Below, one piece after another: positions 8,213 through 16,232 of a DNA stretch of 64,000 nt; positions within the stretch are counted from its first letter, which is position 1; each line of letters opens with the position of its first letter. Below the pieces are notes generated by a model. The model was given only the letters and a program-made list of their open reading frames with translations. It was not told the origin of the DNA and made no database searches. The stretch lies in contig CAWHMK010000001.1 in the NCBI GenBank assembly GCA_963830545.1, positions 1,984,001 to 2,048,000 on the forward strand. Reading direction: 5' to 3'. The translations under genes and the position numbers were made by a program. Source of the stretch: DATGJX01 sp963830545 (GTDB taxonomy: Bacteria; Vulcanimicrobiota; Vulcanimicrobiia; Vulcanimicrobiales; Vulcanimicrobiaceae).

Positions 8213-8986
8213 TCAAATTCCGGAGATGGCCGCGGGGAGCCACGACGGATGAACGAACACGAGCGCGCTCCACACGAGCAATGTCGCGCCCGCGATTGGA
8301 ACCGCGGCAGCTCCGCGCCTCGCCGTTTTTTCGAAAACCATCAGCGCGGTGAGTCCCGCCATCCACCAGAGGTTTGCAAAGCCCGCGGCAAACGTGATGA
8401 GCATCAGGGCCCAGCAGCATCCGACGCAAAATAGGCCGTGCCGGTATCCGATCCCGAAAGCGGCGCCTGCGCCCCGGCGATAATACCGCATCAGAAAATT
8501 CGACGGCAGGCGGCACGCGCGCAGGCATGCGTCTTTGAGCGGCGTGAATTGAAACGCGCCTGCCAGCGCGAGGATTGCGCCGCTGATGACCCAGGGATGC
8601 GCCGCGAGCGCCGCGATCCGGTCCACGGCACGGTGCACCCCGATGTCGCCTGCGAACGCGAACGCGCCGAACGCCGTCCAAATCACCGCATAGCCGCAAA
8701 AAAAGCAGAAGAGCATGAGCCCGCGATGCGGCTGGTTCGCGCTTGCGAACGAGAACAGACGCATCATCGGCCAGCTCGACGGCAGCATCATCGCGACGAT
8801 CATGACCAGCCACGCGAGCAGAAACAAGGACAACGCGAAACCGATCGGCGGACCACGCTCGATGAGTCGGTCGTGGTGCAGCAACAGCGCCGAGCCCGAA
8901 GACTGCGCCGCTATTGCGATACACCATGCCGCGGCAATCGCTGCCGGAATGACGATCGGCAGCGTCGCGGCTCGAGCCGCTTGCAC
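8213..8986 (-). CDS. DUF2182 integral membrane protein
   Basis: A 257-residue inner-membrane protein with about seven hydrophobic segments. It carries the DUF2182 hallmarks: AMMLPSSWPMMRLF in the first third and YRHGLFCVGCCWALM in the last third, where the paired Cys and the nearby Met and His suggest a metal (perhaps copper) site. It starts five bases after the stop of the DUF1326 gene, so the two are one operon; this pair recurs in many genomes without a known function. It converges on pdeM with seven bases between stops. Confidence 0.8.
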   Translation of the reverse strand: MQAARAATLPIVIPAAIAAAWCIAIAAQSSGSALLLHHDRLIERGPPIGFALSLFLLAWLVMIVAMMLPSSWPMMRLFSFASANQPHRGLMLFCFFCGYAVIWTAFGAFAFAGDIGVHRAVDRIAALAAHPWVISGAILALAGAFQFTPLKDACLRACRLPSNFLMRYYRRGAGAAFGIGYRHGLFCVGCCWALMLITFAAGFANLWWMAGLTALMVFEKTARRGAAAVPIAGATLLVWSALVFVHPSWLPAAISGI

Positions 8987-8990
8987 CCCG

Positions 8991-9650
8991 CTACCCGCTG
9001 TAAGTGATGTTGTAGTCGCCCTGAATCGCGTTGCGCCCTTCGAACGTCCACGACCAGTTCGGACCGAACTTCGTAGCGTCGACGCGATGATAGCTCGCCT
9101 TGGAAATGTACGCGGCCGAACCCGGAATCGTGGAGAAGATCGAATCGCGCAGCGTCGTCACGCTGCCGTCCGGTCCGCGGAACGGTTCCATTGCGGCGGT
9201 GATATACGTCCCCGCCTTGAGTGTACCGGCGCCGCCGACGACCTGATGCGATATCGGCACGCGCTCGAGCGCGACGAGTTCCCCGACGAGCTGGGCCAGA
9301 TCCGCCAGGGGTCCGCCGAGCTTGCCCGTGTACGCGTCGGTGAGCGCTTGGACTTGTTCGTCCGTCGCGCGGTCGTCGACGAGCACGATGAGCTTCCACG
9401 TTTTCGGTATGAGGATGTTTCCCGGAATTTGCGCGAGCATGATCATCGAAAGCCCGCTCACGTCGACGCCGTTGATTTCGCCGCTGTCGTAGTGATACGC
9501 GACGAAGGCATCGCACGTTCCTTTATCGGGATTCTCGCCAACCCAGCATGGACACATCACATCGCAAGAACACGCCTCGAGAAGCGTACCTTGCAAATTA
9601 TAAACGTAGCGTTGCGCTTGTTTTAGCGCTCCGGGCTGTACTGCAGCCAT
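8991..9650 (-). CDS. DUF1326 protein
   Basis: A 219-residue soluble protein with the DUF1326 signature LLEACSCDVMCPCWVG (four Cys at about residues 27-35), probably a metal or redox site, followed by a beta-rich body. There is no signal peptide. It is the first gene of the DUF1326-DUF2182 operon. The leader contains a possible minus-strand -10 (TATACT) and an inverted repeat abutting the AAGGGAG ribosome site (see 9661-9683), so expression may be controlled there. The function of the family is unknown. Confidence 0.8.
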   Translation of the reverse strand: MAAVQPGALKQAQRYVYNLQGTLLEACSCDVMCPCWVGENPDKGTCDAFVAYHYDSGEINGVDVSGLSMIMLAQIPGNILIPKTWKLIVLVDDRATDEQVQALTDAYTGKLGGPLADLAQLVGELVALERVPISHQVVGGAGTLKAGTYITAAMEPFRGPDGSVTTLRDSIFSTIPGSAAYISKASYHRVDATKFGPNWSWTFEGRNAIQGDYNITYSG

Positions 9651-9660
9651 AAGGCACTCC

Positions 9661-9683
9661 CTTCAGACCACCCGCGTCTGAAG
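9661..9683. promoter_or_regulatory. Inverted repeat in the leader of the DUF1326 operon
   Basis: CTTCAGAC (9661-9668) and GTCTGAAG (9676-9683) form a perfect 8-bp inverted repeat with a 7-base spacer. On the minus strand it sits just downstream of a TATACT hexamer and its last bases merge with the ribosome site AAGGGAG ahead of the ATG at 9650. It could be a repressor operator at the start of transcription or an RNA hairpin that hides the ribosome site. Confidence 0.45.
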
Positions 9684-9728
9684 GCAGTATACTCCTGAAT
9701 TTTCCAGGCCTCTATCGTGTCCTAAGGC

Positions 9729-10883
9729 CTATACGCCGCAACGTTTTCGAAGCACGAGGGTCGCGGTCACGCCGAGCGCCGGTCCCACGGAGAGCAGGAA
9801 GAAAGCCGCTCCCCACCCTGCTCTTGCTTCTATCGCTCCGACCAGCCAAATCGTGATCAGCGTGATGAGAAAACCGATGCCCATTTGCAAGGTGAGTGCC
9901 GTCCCCGCGCATTCCGGATCGGAAAGCTCCGCGACTGCAGCCGAGAATTGCGCGGAATCGGCGACGACGGTGAAGCCCCAGATGACGAGCAGCGCCGTGA
10001 CGAGGATTGGGTTCCCACCGAACGCGAAACCGATGAGGAGCGAGGTGCTTCCGCTAATTGCGAGCGCCCCTGCAGCGACCGTTGCGCGCCCGACGCGGTC
10101 CGCGAGCAGCCCGCCGAGTACGCAGCTGATTCCGCCCGCAACGCCGAACGCGAGAAAAGCAATCGCGCCGGCGGGTAGGTGTGCGTTCGCCGCGCGCAGG
10201 CTCGCTTCGTAAAAGACGGGGCCCCACGCCCACACCGCGTAGAGCTCCCACATGTGCCCCCAGTAGCCGGCGTCCGCGAGAAGGACGTTTCGATTTCCGA
10301 GCACTCGCGTTATCGCGCGAACATCGAAGCGGCTCGCTCGCGCGGGCCGCGTGCGCGGAACGAGTGAGATGAGCGGAATGCCGAGCAGTCCGAGAGCGCT
10401 CGCCCCCAAAACGACGCTTCGCCACGGGAGATCGCTCGAAAGTAAATGCGGTGAAAACGATCCGATCGTCAGGGCGCCGACGGCGATACCCGTTGCCAAA
10501 CCGCGGCTGTGCGGATACATCGCCGTGAGCAGGCGCACCGTCGGCGGGTAGACGAGCGCCAAACCCGCACCGGTCAAGAACCGCAACGCGAGCAATAACG
10601 CGGATGAATGGACCAAGAGAATGGCGCCGTTCGCGGCAATTGCGATCGACATTCCGATGCGGATGAGGTTTCGGGACTCGGCCCAATCGGCCAGCGCGAT
10701 TGCCGCGCTCGCCACGGCGGCGCAAACGAAGCCCAGTTGTACGGCCCCGGTAATCCAGCCGCGCATGTCCGCCGCTATGCCGAAAGCCGAGGCGAGCGGC
10801 AGAATGACTGCGCTTGCGGAGAACCAGGTTGCCATCGCCAGGACGTCCGAGCCGGCGATGAGCCCAAGCGTTCGGATCGCCAT
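9729..10883 (-). CDS. MFS transporter
   Basis: A 384-residue major facilitator with about twelve membrane segments. It starts MAIRTLGLIAGSDVLAMATWFSAS; the second-half motif GGLLADRVGRATVAAG is the loop between TM8 and TM9. The closest general class is the CynX/NimT-like or sugar-phosphate-like exporters. It is transcribed after the NUDIX gene with 17 bases between them, so it is probably in the same unit. No substrate can be assigned. Confidence 0.75.
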   Translation of the reverse strand: MAIRTLGLIAGSDVLAMATWFSASAVILPLASAFGIAADMRGWITGAVQLGFVCAAVASAAIALADWAESRNLIRIGMSIAIAANGAILLVHSSALLLALRFLTGAGLALVYPPTVRLLTAMYPHSRGLATGIAVGALTIGSFSPHLLSSDLPWRSVVLGASALGLLGIPLISLVPRTRPARASRFDVRAITRVLGNRNVLLADAGYWGHMWELYAVWAWGPVFYEASLRAANAHLPAGAIAFLAFGVAGGISCVLGGLLADRVGRATVAAGALAISGSTSLLIGFAFGGNPILVTALLVIWGFTVVADSAQFSAAVAELSDPECAGTALTLQMGIGFLITLITIWLVGAIEARAGWGAAFFLLSVGPALGVTATLVLRKRCGV

Positions 10884-10900
10884 GGCTTTAGCCTACGCCT

Positions 10901-11461
10901 TTACGGCAGGCCGGTTGAAGAGCCCAGATGGTCCAGCATGCAATAAATGGAGGCGATGTGCGGCATCGACTCGATTTCGCCGCTCTTGATCATTGCGCGA
11001 AGGTCGTCCAATGCTGCGAGCTGCACGGTGATATTTTCGGTGGGATCCAGTTGCTGCTCACCGGAGCCATATGCGTCGCGCGCAAAAAAGAGATGCGCGA
11101 GGGTGTTCGCGCTCGTCGCATCGGTAACGAACGAGCGGACGTACTCCATAGATGCTGCGGCGTAGCCCGTCTCCTCCGCCAATTCGCGCACCGCAGTTTG
11201 CAGCGGCTGCTCGCCTTCGTCGATTGCGCCCGCAATCAGTTCGACGAGCGCTTTGCCGATGCCGTGCTTGTATTGCCGAACGAGCACGACTTGGCGCCGC
11301 TGCGTCAGCGCGAACACGATGACGTATCCTCGGCTCTCGCGCACGTAATACTCGGGCACGACGGTGCCGTCCGGCAGCTCGATTCGATCCCGGCGAACGC
11401 GCAGATACGGACCGTCCAGAACGTACGTAGATTCAGTGACCCGCCAGCCCGCCTCGTCCAT
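10901..11461 (-). CDS. NUDIX hydrolase, ADP-ribose pyrophosphatase-like
   Basis: A cytosolic hydrolase of nucleoside diphosphate derivatives. The NUDIX box is complete: GAIDEGE, seven residues, then RELAEETGY, at about residues 72-94. The upstream EYYVRESRGYVIVFAL and VLVRQYKHG segments match ADP-ribose/GDP-mannose pyrophosphatases. The start ATG at 11461 gives 186 residues, the normal length; the frame extends further only antisense to the divergent dehydrogenase. It is 53 bases from the divergent paaH start. Confidence 0.85.
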   Translation of the reverse strand: MDEAGWRVTESTYVLDGPYLRVRRDRIELPDGTVVPEYYVRESRGYVIVFALTQRRQVVLVRQYKHGIGKALVELIAGAIDEGEQPLQTAVRELAEETGYAAASMEYVRSFVTDATSANTLAHLFFARDAYGSGEQQLDPTENITVQLAALDDLRAMIKSGEIESMPHIASIYCMLDHLGSSTGLP

Positions 11462-11513
11462 CGCGCCGCACGTTCGCACGGCAGGCGGCGGGTCCCCGCT
11501 CCGCGCCTGCGTA

Positions 11514-13135
11514 ATGAGAGCCGCGGTGGAAAAGATCGTCGTCATCGGAGGCGGCACGATGGGTGCCGGCATCGCATTCACCGCCGCAGCGGCAGGCCTG
11601 CGTGTCGATCTCATCGAGCCGGACTGCGCGGCTGCAGACCGCGCGCGCCAAAGGATCGGCAAGGACGCGGAACGAGCCAAACAACCGGATGTGCCGGGTC
11701 GCGTCGACTACTATCAAACGTTGCAGCCGGGCACGGTAGCGGATGCAGCAATCGAAGCCGTGCCTGAGCGGCTCGATCTCAAGCGCGCGGTCTTCGAACA
11801 GCTCGCGCGCACGCTCGATGCCGGCACGCTGCTCGCCACCAACACGTCTTCCCTTTCCGTGAGCGAAATCGCGCAAGGCGTAAGCAATCCGGAGCGCGTC
11901 GTCGGGCTGCACTTCTTCAATCCGCCGGCAGCCATGAAGTTAGTCGAAGTCGTACGCGGCGACGAAACGAGTGAAGAGACGATCTCGCGCGCTTCCGCTC
12001 TGGTGGAACGCTTGAAAAAAACGGCGGTGCTCACCGCCGATACGCCCGGTTTCGTCGTCAATCGAGTCGCGCGCCCGTACTATTTGCAGGCGATGCGCGC
12101 ATACGAAGCCGGCGTCGCGCCGGTCGAGGAACTGGATCGCATCGCGCGCGGCATCGGGTTTCGCATGGGGCCTTTCGAACTGATCGATCTCATCGGAATG
12201 GACGTCAACTTGGCCACCTCGGAGTCGGTATACGAGCGCACTGAGGAAGATCGTTTCGAACCGGCCGCGGTTCAGCGCGAACTCGTTGCGCAAAACCGCC
12301 TCGGACGAAAGACCGGATCCGGTTTTTACGATTACGCGCAGGGTCCGCCGTCGCATTATGACGCCGCACCACAACCTGCCGAAAACGTCGAGGAGGACGA
12401 GCGCATCGTCGTGCTCGGTTTCGGCGGCGTCGCGCTGGAGATGCACGAGCGCCTGCAGGAGCGCTATTCGCGTGTCGATCTTCGGGAGGACGAAGACGCA
12501 CTCGAAGATTTGCCCGCAGACGCGACCGTCGTCTTCGACGTGGGCGACGGAGCATCCGATCGGAGTGCGGCCATCGAATTGCTCGACCGGAAGCTGGCGC
12601 CCGAAACGGTCATCTTCGTGGACGCCTACGCGACGGACGTCGATGCGCTGGCGAAACGCCTCGAGCATCCGGAACGCATCGTCGGCTACGGTATCCTCGC
12701 GTCGCTCGAAGAGCAGCTCGTCGTCGAAATCGTCGATGCCGAGCACACGTCGGACGATGCGCTCGAACTCGCGCAAGAGCTTTCGAAAGCATCGGGCGCA
12801 GCGTCGCGCTGGTCGAAAATCATGCCGGGCTGTTTCTGGGCCGTACCGTCGGCTCGATCGTGAACGAAGCGGTGTACGTCGTGCAAGAAGAGATTGCCAC
12901 GCCGGAAGACGTGGATCTGGCAATGCGTTTGGGCACGAATTATCCGCGCGGACCGATCGAGTGGGGACAAGCGATCGGCGGCGATCGTTTGGCGCGCATT
13001 CTGCAGCGTTTGGCGGCGCAAGACGGCGCTGCGTTCGGCCCCAGCCGCGCGCTCTGGGTGCTGGATGCGCAAACGGCCGACGACGTTCCGAGCGAGGAGC
13101 ACGACTCGTTCACAGGAGTGCCGCTTGGCGGATAG
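11514..13135 (+). CDS. paaH: 3-hydroxyadipyl-CoA dehydrogenase-like (PaaH), one frame break
   Basis: An NAD-dependent 3-hydroxyacyl-CoA dehydrogenase with two C-terminal modules, about 540 residues, matching the PaaH/PaaC type rather than the short HbdA type. The Rossmann motif VVIGGGTMGAG is at residues 9-19. The catalytic segment FFNPPAAMKLVEVVRG and the first dimer module (GFVVNRVARPY, then GFRMGPFELIDLIGMD) follow. The second module (IVNEAVYVVQEEIATPEDVD, then GTNYPRGPIEWG) is in a different frame, with the break near 12,785-12,800. It would oxidise 3-hydroxyadipyl-CoA for the thiolase that follows. The ATG at 11514 is chosen; a GTG at 11526 is the alternative. Confidence 0.85.
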
Positions 13136-14310
13136 AGACGTTTGGGTGATCGAAGCGGTGCGCACGCCCATCGGACGCTACGGCGGTGCGCTTGCGACGG
13201 TTCGCCCCGACGACTTGGCTGCAACCGTTTTACGAGCGCTGATCGATCGAACCGGCGTCGATCCGGCGCGCATCGACGACGTGCTGCTCGGAGCCGCAAA
13301 TCAAAGCGGCGAGGACAATCGCAACGTTGCGCGCATGGCCGCGCTGCTCGCCGGATTGCCCGTCGAGGTACCCGGTGCGACGCTCAACCGGTTGTGCGGA
13401 AGCAGCCTGCAGGCAATCAACGCGGCCGCGCAGGCCATCGCGTGGGGCGACGGTGACGTAATGATTGCAGGGGGCGTCGAGTCGATGACGCGCGCGCCGT
13501 TCGTGCACTCAAAGCCGAGCGTCCCTACGAGCGGCCGGCACAGATGTACGACACGACGATCGGATGGCGCATGGTCAATCCGCGGATGAAGGAGTCTATC
13601 CGCCGGTTTCGCTCGGCGAAACGGCGGAGAACGTCGCGCAGCAGTACGGTATCACACGCGAAGATCAAGACGCGTTTGCGTTCGAATCGCAGATGCGAAC
13701 CAAGACGGCCGTGGAGCGCGGCGCATTCGACGACGAGATCGTTCCCGTAGGGGAGGTTCGCGCCGACGAGCATCCGCGTCCCGGCACGACGCTGGACGCG
13801 CTTGCGAAATTGAAGCCCGCCTTCAAGAAAGACGGCACGGTGACGGCGGGTAACTCGTCCGGAATAAACGACGGAGCTTCGGCGCTGCTTCTCTGCGAAG
13901 CCGGTGCCGCACGGCGGCTGGGACTAAAGGCGCTCGCGCGAGTCCGCTCGTCCGGGGTTGCCGGCGTACATCCCGACGTAATGGGACTCGGTCCCATACC
14001 GGCGAGCCGTAAAGCGCTCGAGCGAGCGGGACTGCGCATGAGCGAAGTCGACGTGGTCGAAATCAACGAAGCGTTCGCAGCGCAGTCCATCGCTTGTCTC
14101 CGCGACCTGGAGATCGATCCCGCAAAAGCGAACGTCAACGGCGGCGCGATCGCACTCGGGCATCCGCTGGGGGCGAGCGGGGCGCGCATTGCAACGACCT
14201 TGCTTCACGAAATGCGCCGGCAATCCGCGCGTTACGGTTTGGCGACGATGTGCATCGGCGTAGGACAAGGCATCTCGACGATTTTCGAACGACTGGAAGA
14301 CGGAAAATGA
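13125..14310 (+). CDS. paaJ: 3-oxoadipyl-CoA thiolase (PaaJ/PcaF type), two frame breaks
   Basis: A type II thiolase that cleaves 3-oxoadipyl-CoA to acetyl-CoA and succinyl-CoA. The segments RTPIGRYGGAL, ANQSGEDNRNVARMA and GGVESMTRAPFV match PaaJ/PcaF closely. The nucleophilic cysteine is C91 (LNRLCGSSLQ); the second catalytic pair is in GHPLGASGAR and CIGVGQGIS. The start is a TTG at 13125 with AGGAG seven bases upstream, overlapping the dehydrogenase stop by 11 bases. Frame changes near 13,512 and 13,590 interrupt conserved sequence (YERPAQMYDTTIGWR lies between) and look like indels. Its stop overlaps the aldehyde dehydrogenase ATG. Confidence 0.88.
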
Positions 14311-15800
14311 CCGCGACGGCACCCGGAACGAAAACGCAGCTGCTCATCGGCAAAGAGTGGACCGACGCGCAAGGCGGCGCAACCTATCAAGACGTCAATC
14401 CCGCGACCGGAAGCCCGTTGGCGGACGTCGCAAACGCGGGAGCCGCCGACGTGGATCTTGCCGTGAAGAAAGCGCGCGCCGCGCTCGAGACGGGCAAGTG
14501 GGCGACGATGGCGGCTTCGCGGCGTGCGAAGATCGTCTACAAGATCGCGCAGCTGATTGCGGAGCGCTCGAACGATCTCGCGCTGCTCGAGGTTCGCGAT
14601 AACGGTAAACCGCTCGCGAGTGCCAAAGCCGAGATGAGCGCCGTCGTCGACTGTTTCGAATTTTATGCGGGTGCGGCGACGAAAAATTACGGAAGCACGT
14701 TGCCCGCGCCGATGCCCGGGTACCTCGCATACACGGTACGCGAACCGGTTGGGGTCGTCGGTGCAATCATTCCGTGGAATTTCCCACTGCTGCTCGCGTC
14801 TTGGAAAGTCGCGCCCGCGCTCGCCGCCGGTTGCACGGTCGTGCTCAAACCCGCTCCCTCGACCCCGCTCACTGCAATCGAGCTCGGAAAGATCGCGTTG
14901 GAAGCCGGCTTGCCGGAAGGCGTGCTCAACGTGCTCACGGGTTCGAGCCCCGAGCTCGGCCAAGCGATGGTCGAGCATTCCGGCATCGACAAGATTGCGT
15001 TCACCGGAAGCACTGCAACCGGAAAACGCGTTGCGGCGACGGCGGCTCAGACGGTAAAGCGGGTGACGCTCGAGCTCGGCGGCAAATCACCGTCCGTCGT
15101 ATTCGACGATGCGGAAGTGACGCAGGCGGTCAACGGGGCGCTGTACGGCATCTTCTATAATGCGGGACAAACGTGCGAAGCGCGTTCGCGTGTTCTGCTT
15201 CACGAGGCCATCGCGGATCGCTTCATCGCGCAATTTCGGGAGAAGGCACAGAAACTGCGCGTGGGCAATCCCGAGGATCCGCAAACGCAGATCGGCGCGA
15301 TTACGATGCGCGAGCAGCTCGAGAAGATTCGCAGCTACTGCGAGATCGGCGAGGGCGAAGGAGCGACGAAACTTTTCGGCGGAGAAGCTCCTCGGCTCGC
15401 CGGTGATTTCGAACGCGGATGGTTCTGGTCCGCAACTGCTTATGAAGCTCAGCCGGAGCACCGCATCGCGCGTGAAGAAATCTTCGGGCCCGTCGCAACA
15501 TTCGTGCGCTTCAAGGACGAAGCGCAAGCCATAGCGCTGGCAAATGATTCCGACTACGGATTGTCCGCGAGCATTTGGTCGCAAAACGTGGGACGCGCGA
15601 ATCGCGTGGCCTCGGCGCTGCGCAGCGGAACGGTCGCCATCAACACGCCATACGCGGTCTTCCCGGGCGTGCCGTTCGGCGGGTACAAGCAATCGGGATA
15701 CGGCCGCGAACTGGGCTATGAAACGCTGGCGCTTTACTCGGAAACGAAGAGCGTGCTCACGTACATCGGTGAAAAACCGATCGACCCGTTCGGAGTGTAA
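14307..15800 (+). CDS. NAD(P)-dependent aldehyde dehydrogenase
   Basis: A 497-residue aldehyde dehydrogenase of the betaine-aldehyde/phenylacetaldehyde-like class. It has the coenzyme segment GAIIPWNFPLLLASWK, the general base in LELGGKSPSVVF, the nucleophile in NAGQTCEARSR, the EEIFGPV motif and the C-terminal PFGGYKQSGYGRE. The ATG overlaps the thiolase stop (ATGA), so paaH-paaJ-aldh form an operon. In this setting it could oxidise a ring-cleavage semialdehyde (a role like PaaZ/BoxD) or a substrate aldehyde upstream; the sequence alone does not decide. Confidence 0.85.
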   Translation: MTATAPGTKTQLLIGKEWTDAQGGATYQDVNPATGSPLADVANAGAADVDLAVKKARAALETGKWATMAASRRAKIVYKIAQLIAERSNDLALLEVRDNGKPLASAKAEMSAVVDCFEFYAGAATKNYGSTLPAPMPGYLAYTVREPVGVVGAIIPWNFPLLLASWKVAPALAAGCTVVLKPAPSTPLTAIELGKIALEAGLPEGVLNVLTGSSPELGQAMVEHSGIDKIAFTGSTATGKRVAATAAQTVKRVTLELGGKSPSVVFDDAEVTQAVNGALYGIFYNAGQTCEARSRVLLHEAIADRFIAQFREKAQKLRVGNPEDPQTQIGAITMREQLEKIRSYCEIGEGEGATKLFGGEAPRLAGDFERGWFWSATAYEAQPEHRIAREEIFGPVATFVRFKDEAQAIALANDSDYGLSASIWSQNVGRANRVASALRSGTVAINTPYAVFPGVPFGGYKQSGYGRELGYETLALYSETKSVLTYIGEKPIDPFGV

Positions 15801-15890
15801 CGTATCGAACCGCTGAAAATCGGTGCAGGCTATCAAACCACCTACGGAACGCTCTGGAAGGACGGCACGTACTTCCCACGCGGAACGAAA

Positions 15891-16127
15891 GTGATCGTCG
15901 TCGGTCTGCACGTCGGCGAGGGCTTTTGCGTGCGTTTTCCCGCGCAAGTCGAGGGCGAGCCGCTCGAGACGTGGGAAGATTGGAGCGAATCGGATTTTTT
16001 GGCGGCCGAAGGCAGCATCGACGATGCAGTGCCGATTTCGCAGGACATGCTCGCCGAAGCGCGAGAGGTGCTCCGCGACGCGGAAGACGGTTGCCACCTC
16101 CATCTGCACGAAGGTGAGGAAACCTAA
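15891..16127 (+). CDS. Hypothetical acidic protein, start uncertain
   Basis: An acidic 78-residue product from the GTG at 15891, ending HLHLHEGEET. The same frame stays open and protein-like back to 15801 (RIEPLKIGAGYQTTYGTLWK and FPRGTKVIVV), right after the aldehyde dehydrogenase stop, but offers no ATG, GTG or TTG there. A lost start codon (indel) or a rare start is likely, giving about 108 residues. I do not recognise a family. It is probably co-transcribed with the dehydrogenase genes. Confidence 0.45.
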   Translation: MIVVGLHVGEGFCVRFPAQVEGEPLETWEDWSESDFLAAEGSIDDAVPISQDMLAEAREVLRDAEDGCHLHLHEGEET

Positions 16128-16232
16128 TGCGGCGCGCGTTTATCCACAAGGTGCGCGCCTGAACGCGAACAATTCTTGAACCGGCAGCGGCATATCGCGG
16201 CCGGCTCTTTGTTTTCGCGAGGAGAGGTTTTT

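Noticed and set aside
16132..16160. GGCGCGC/GCGCGCC inverted repeat before the TonB receptor gene as a terminator
   Set aside because: The loop is long and no T tract follows; it may be chance in GC-rich DNA.
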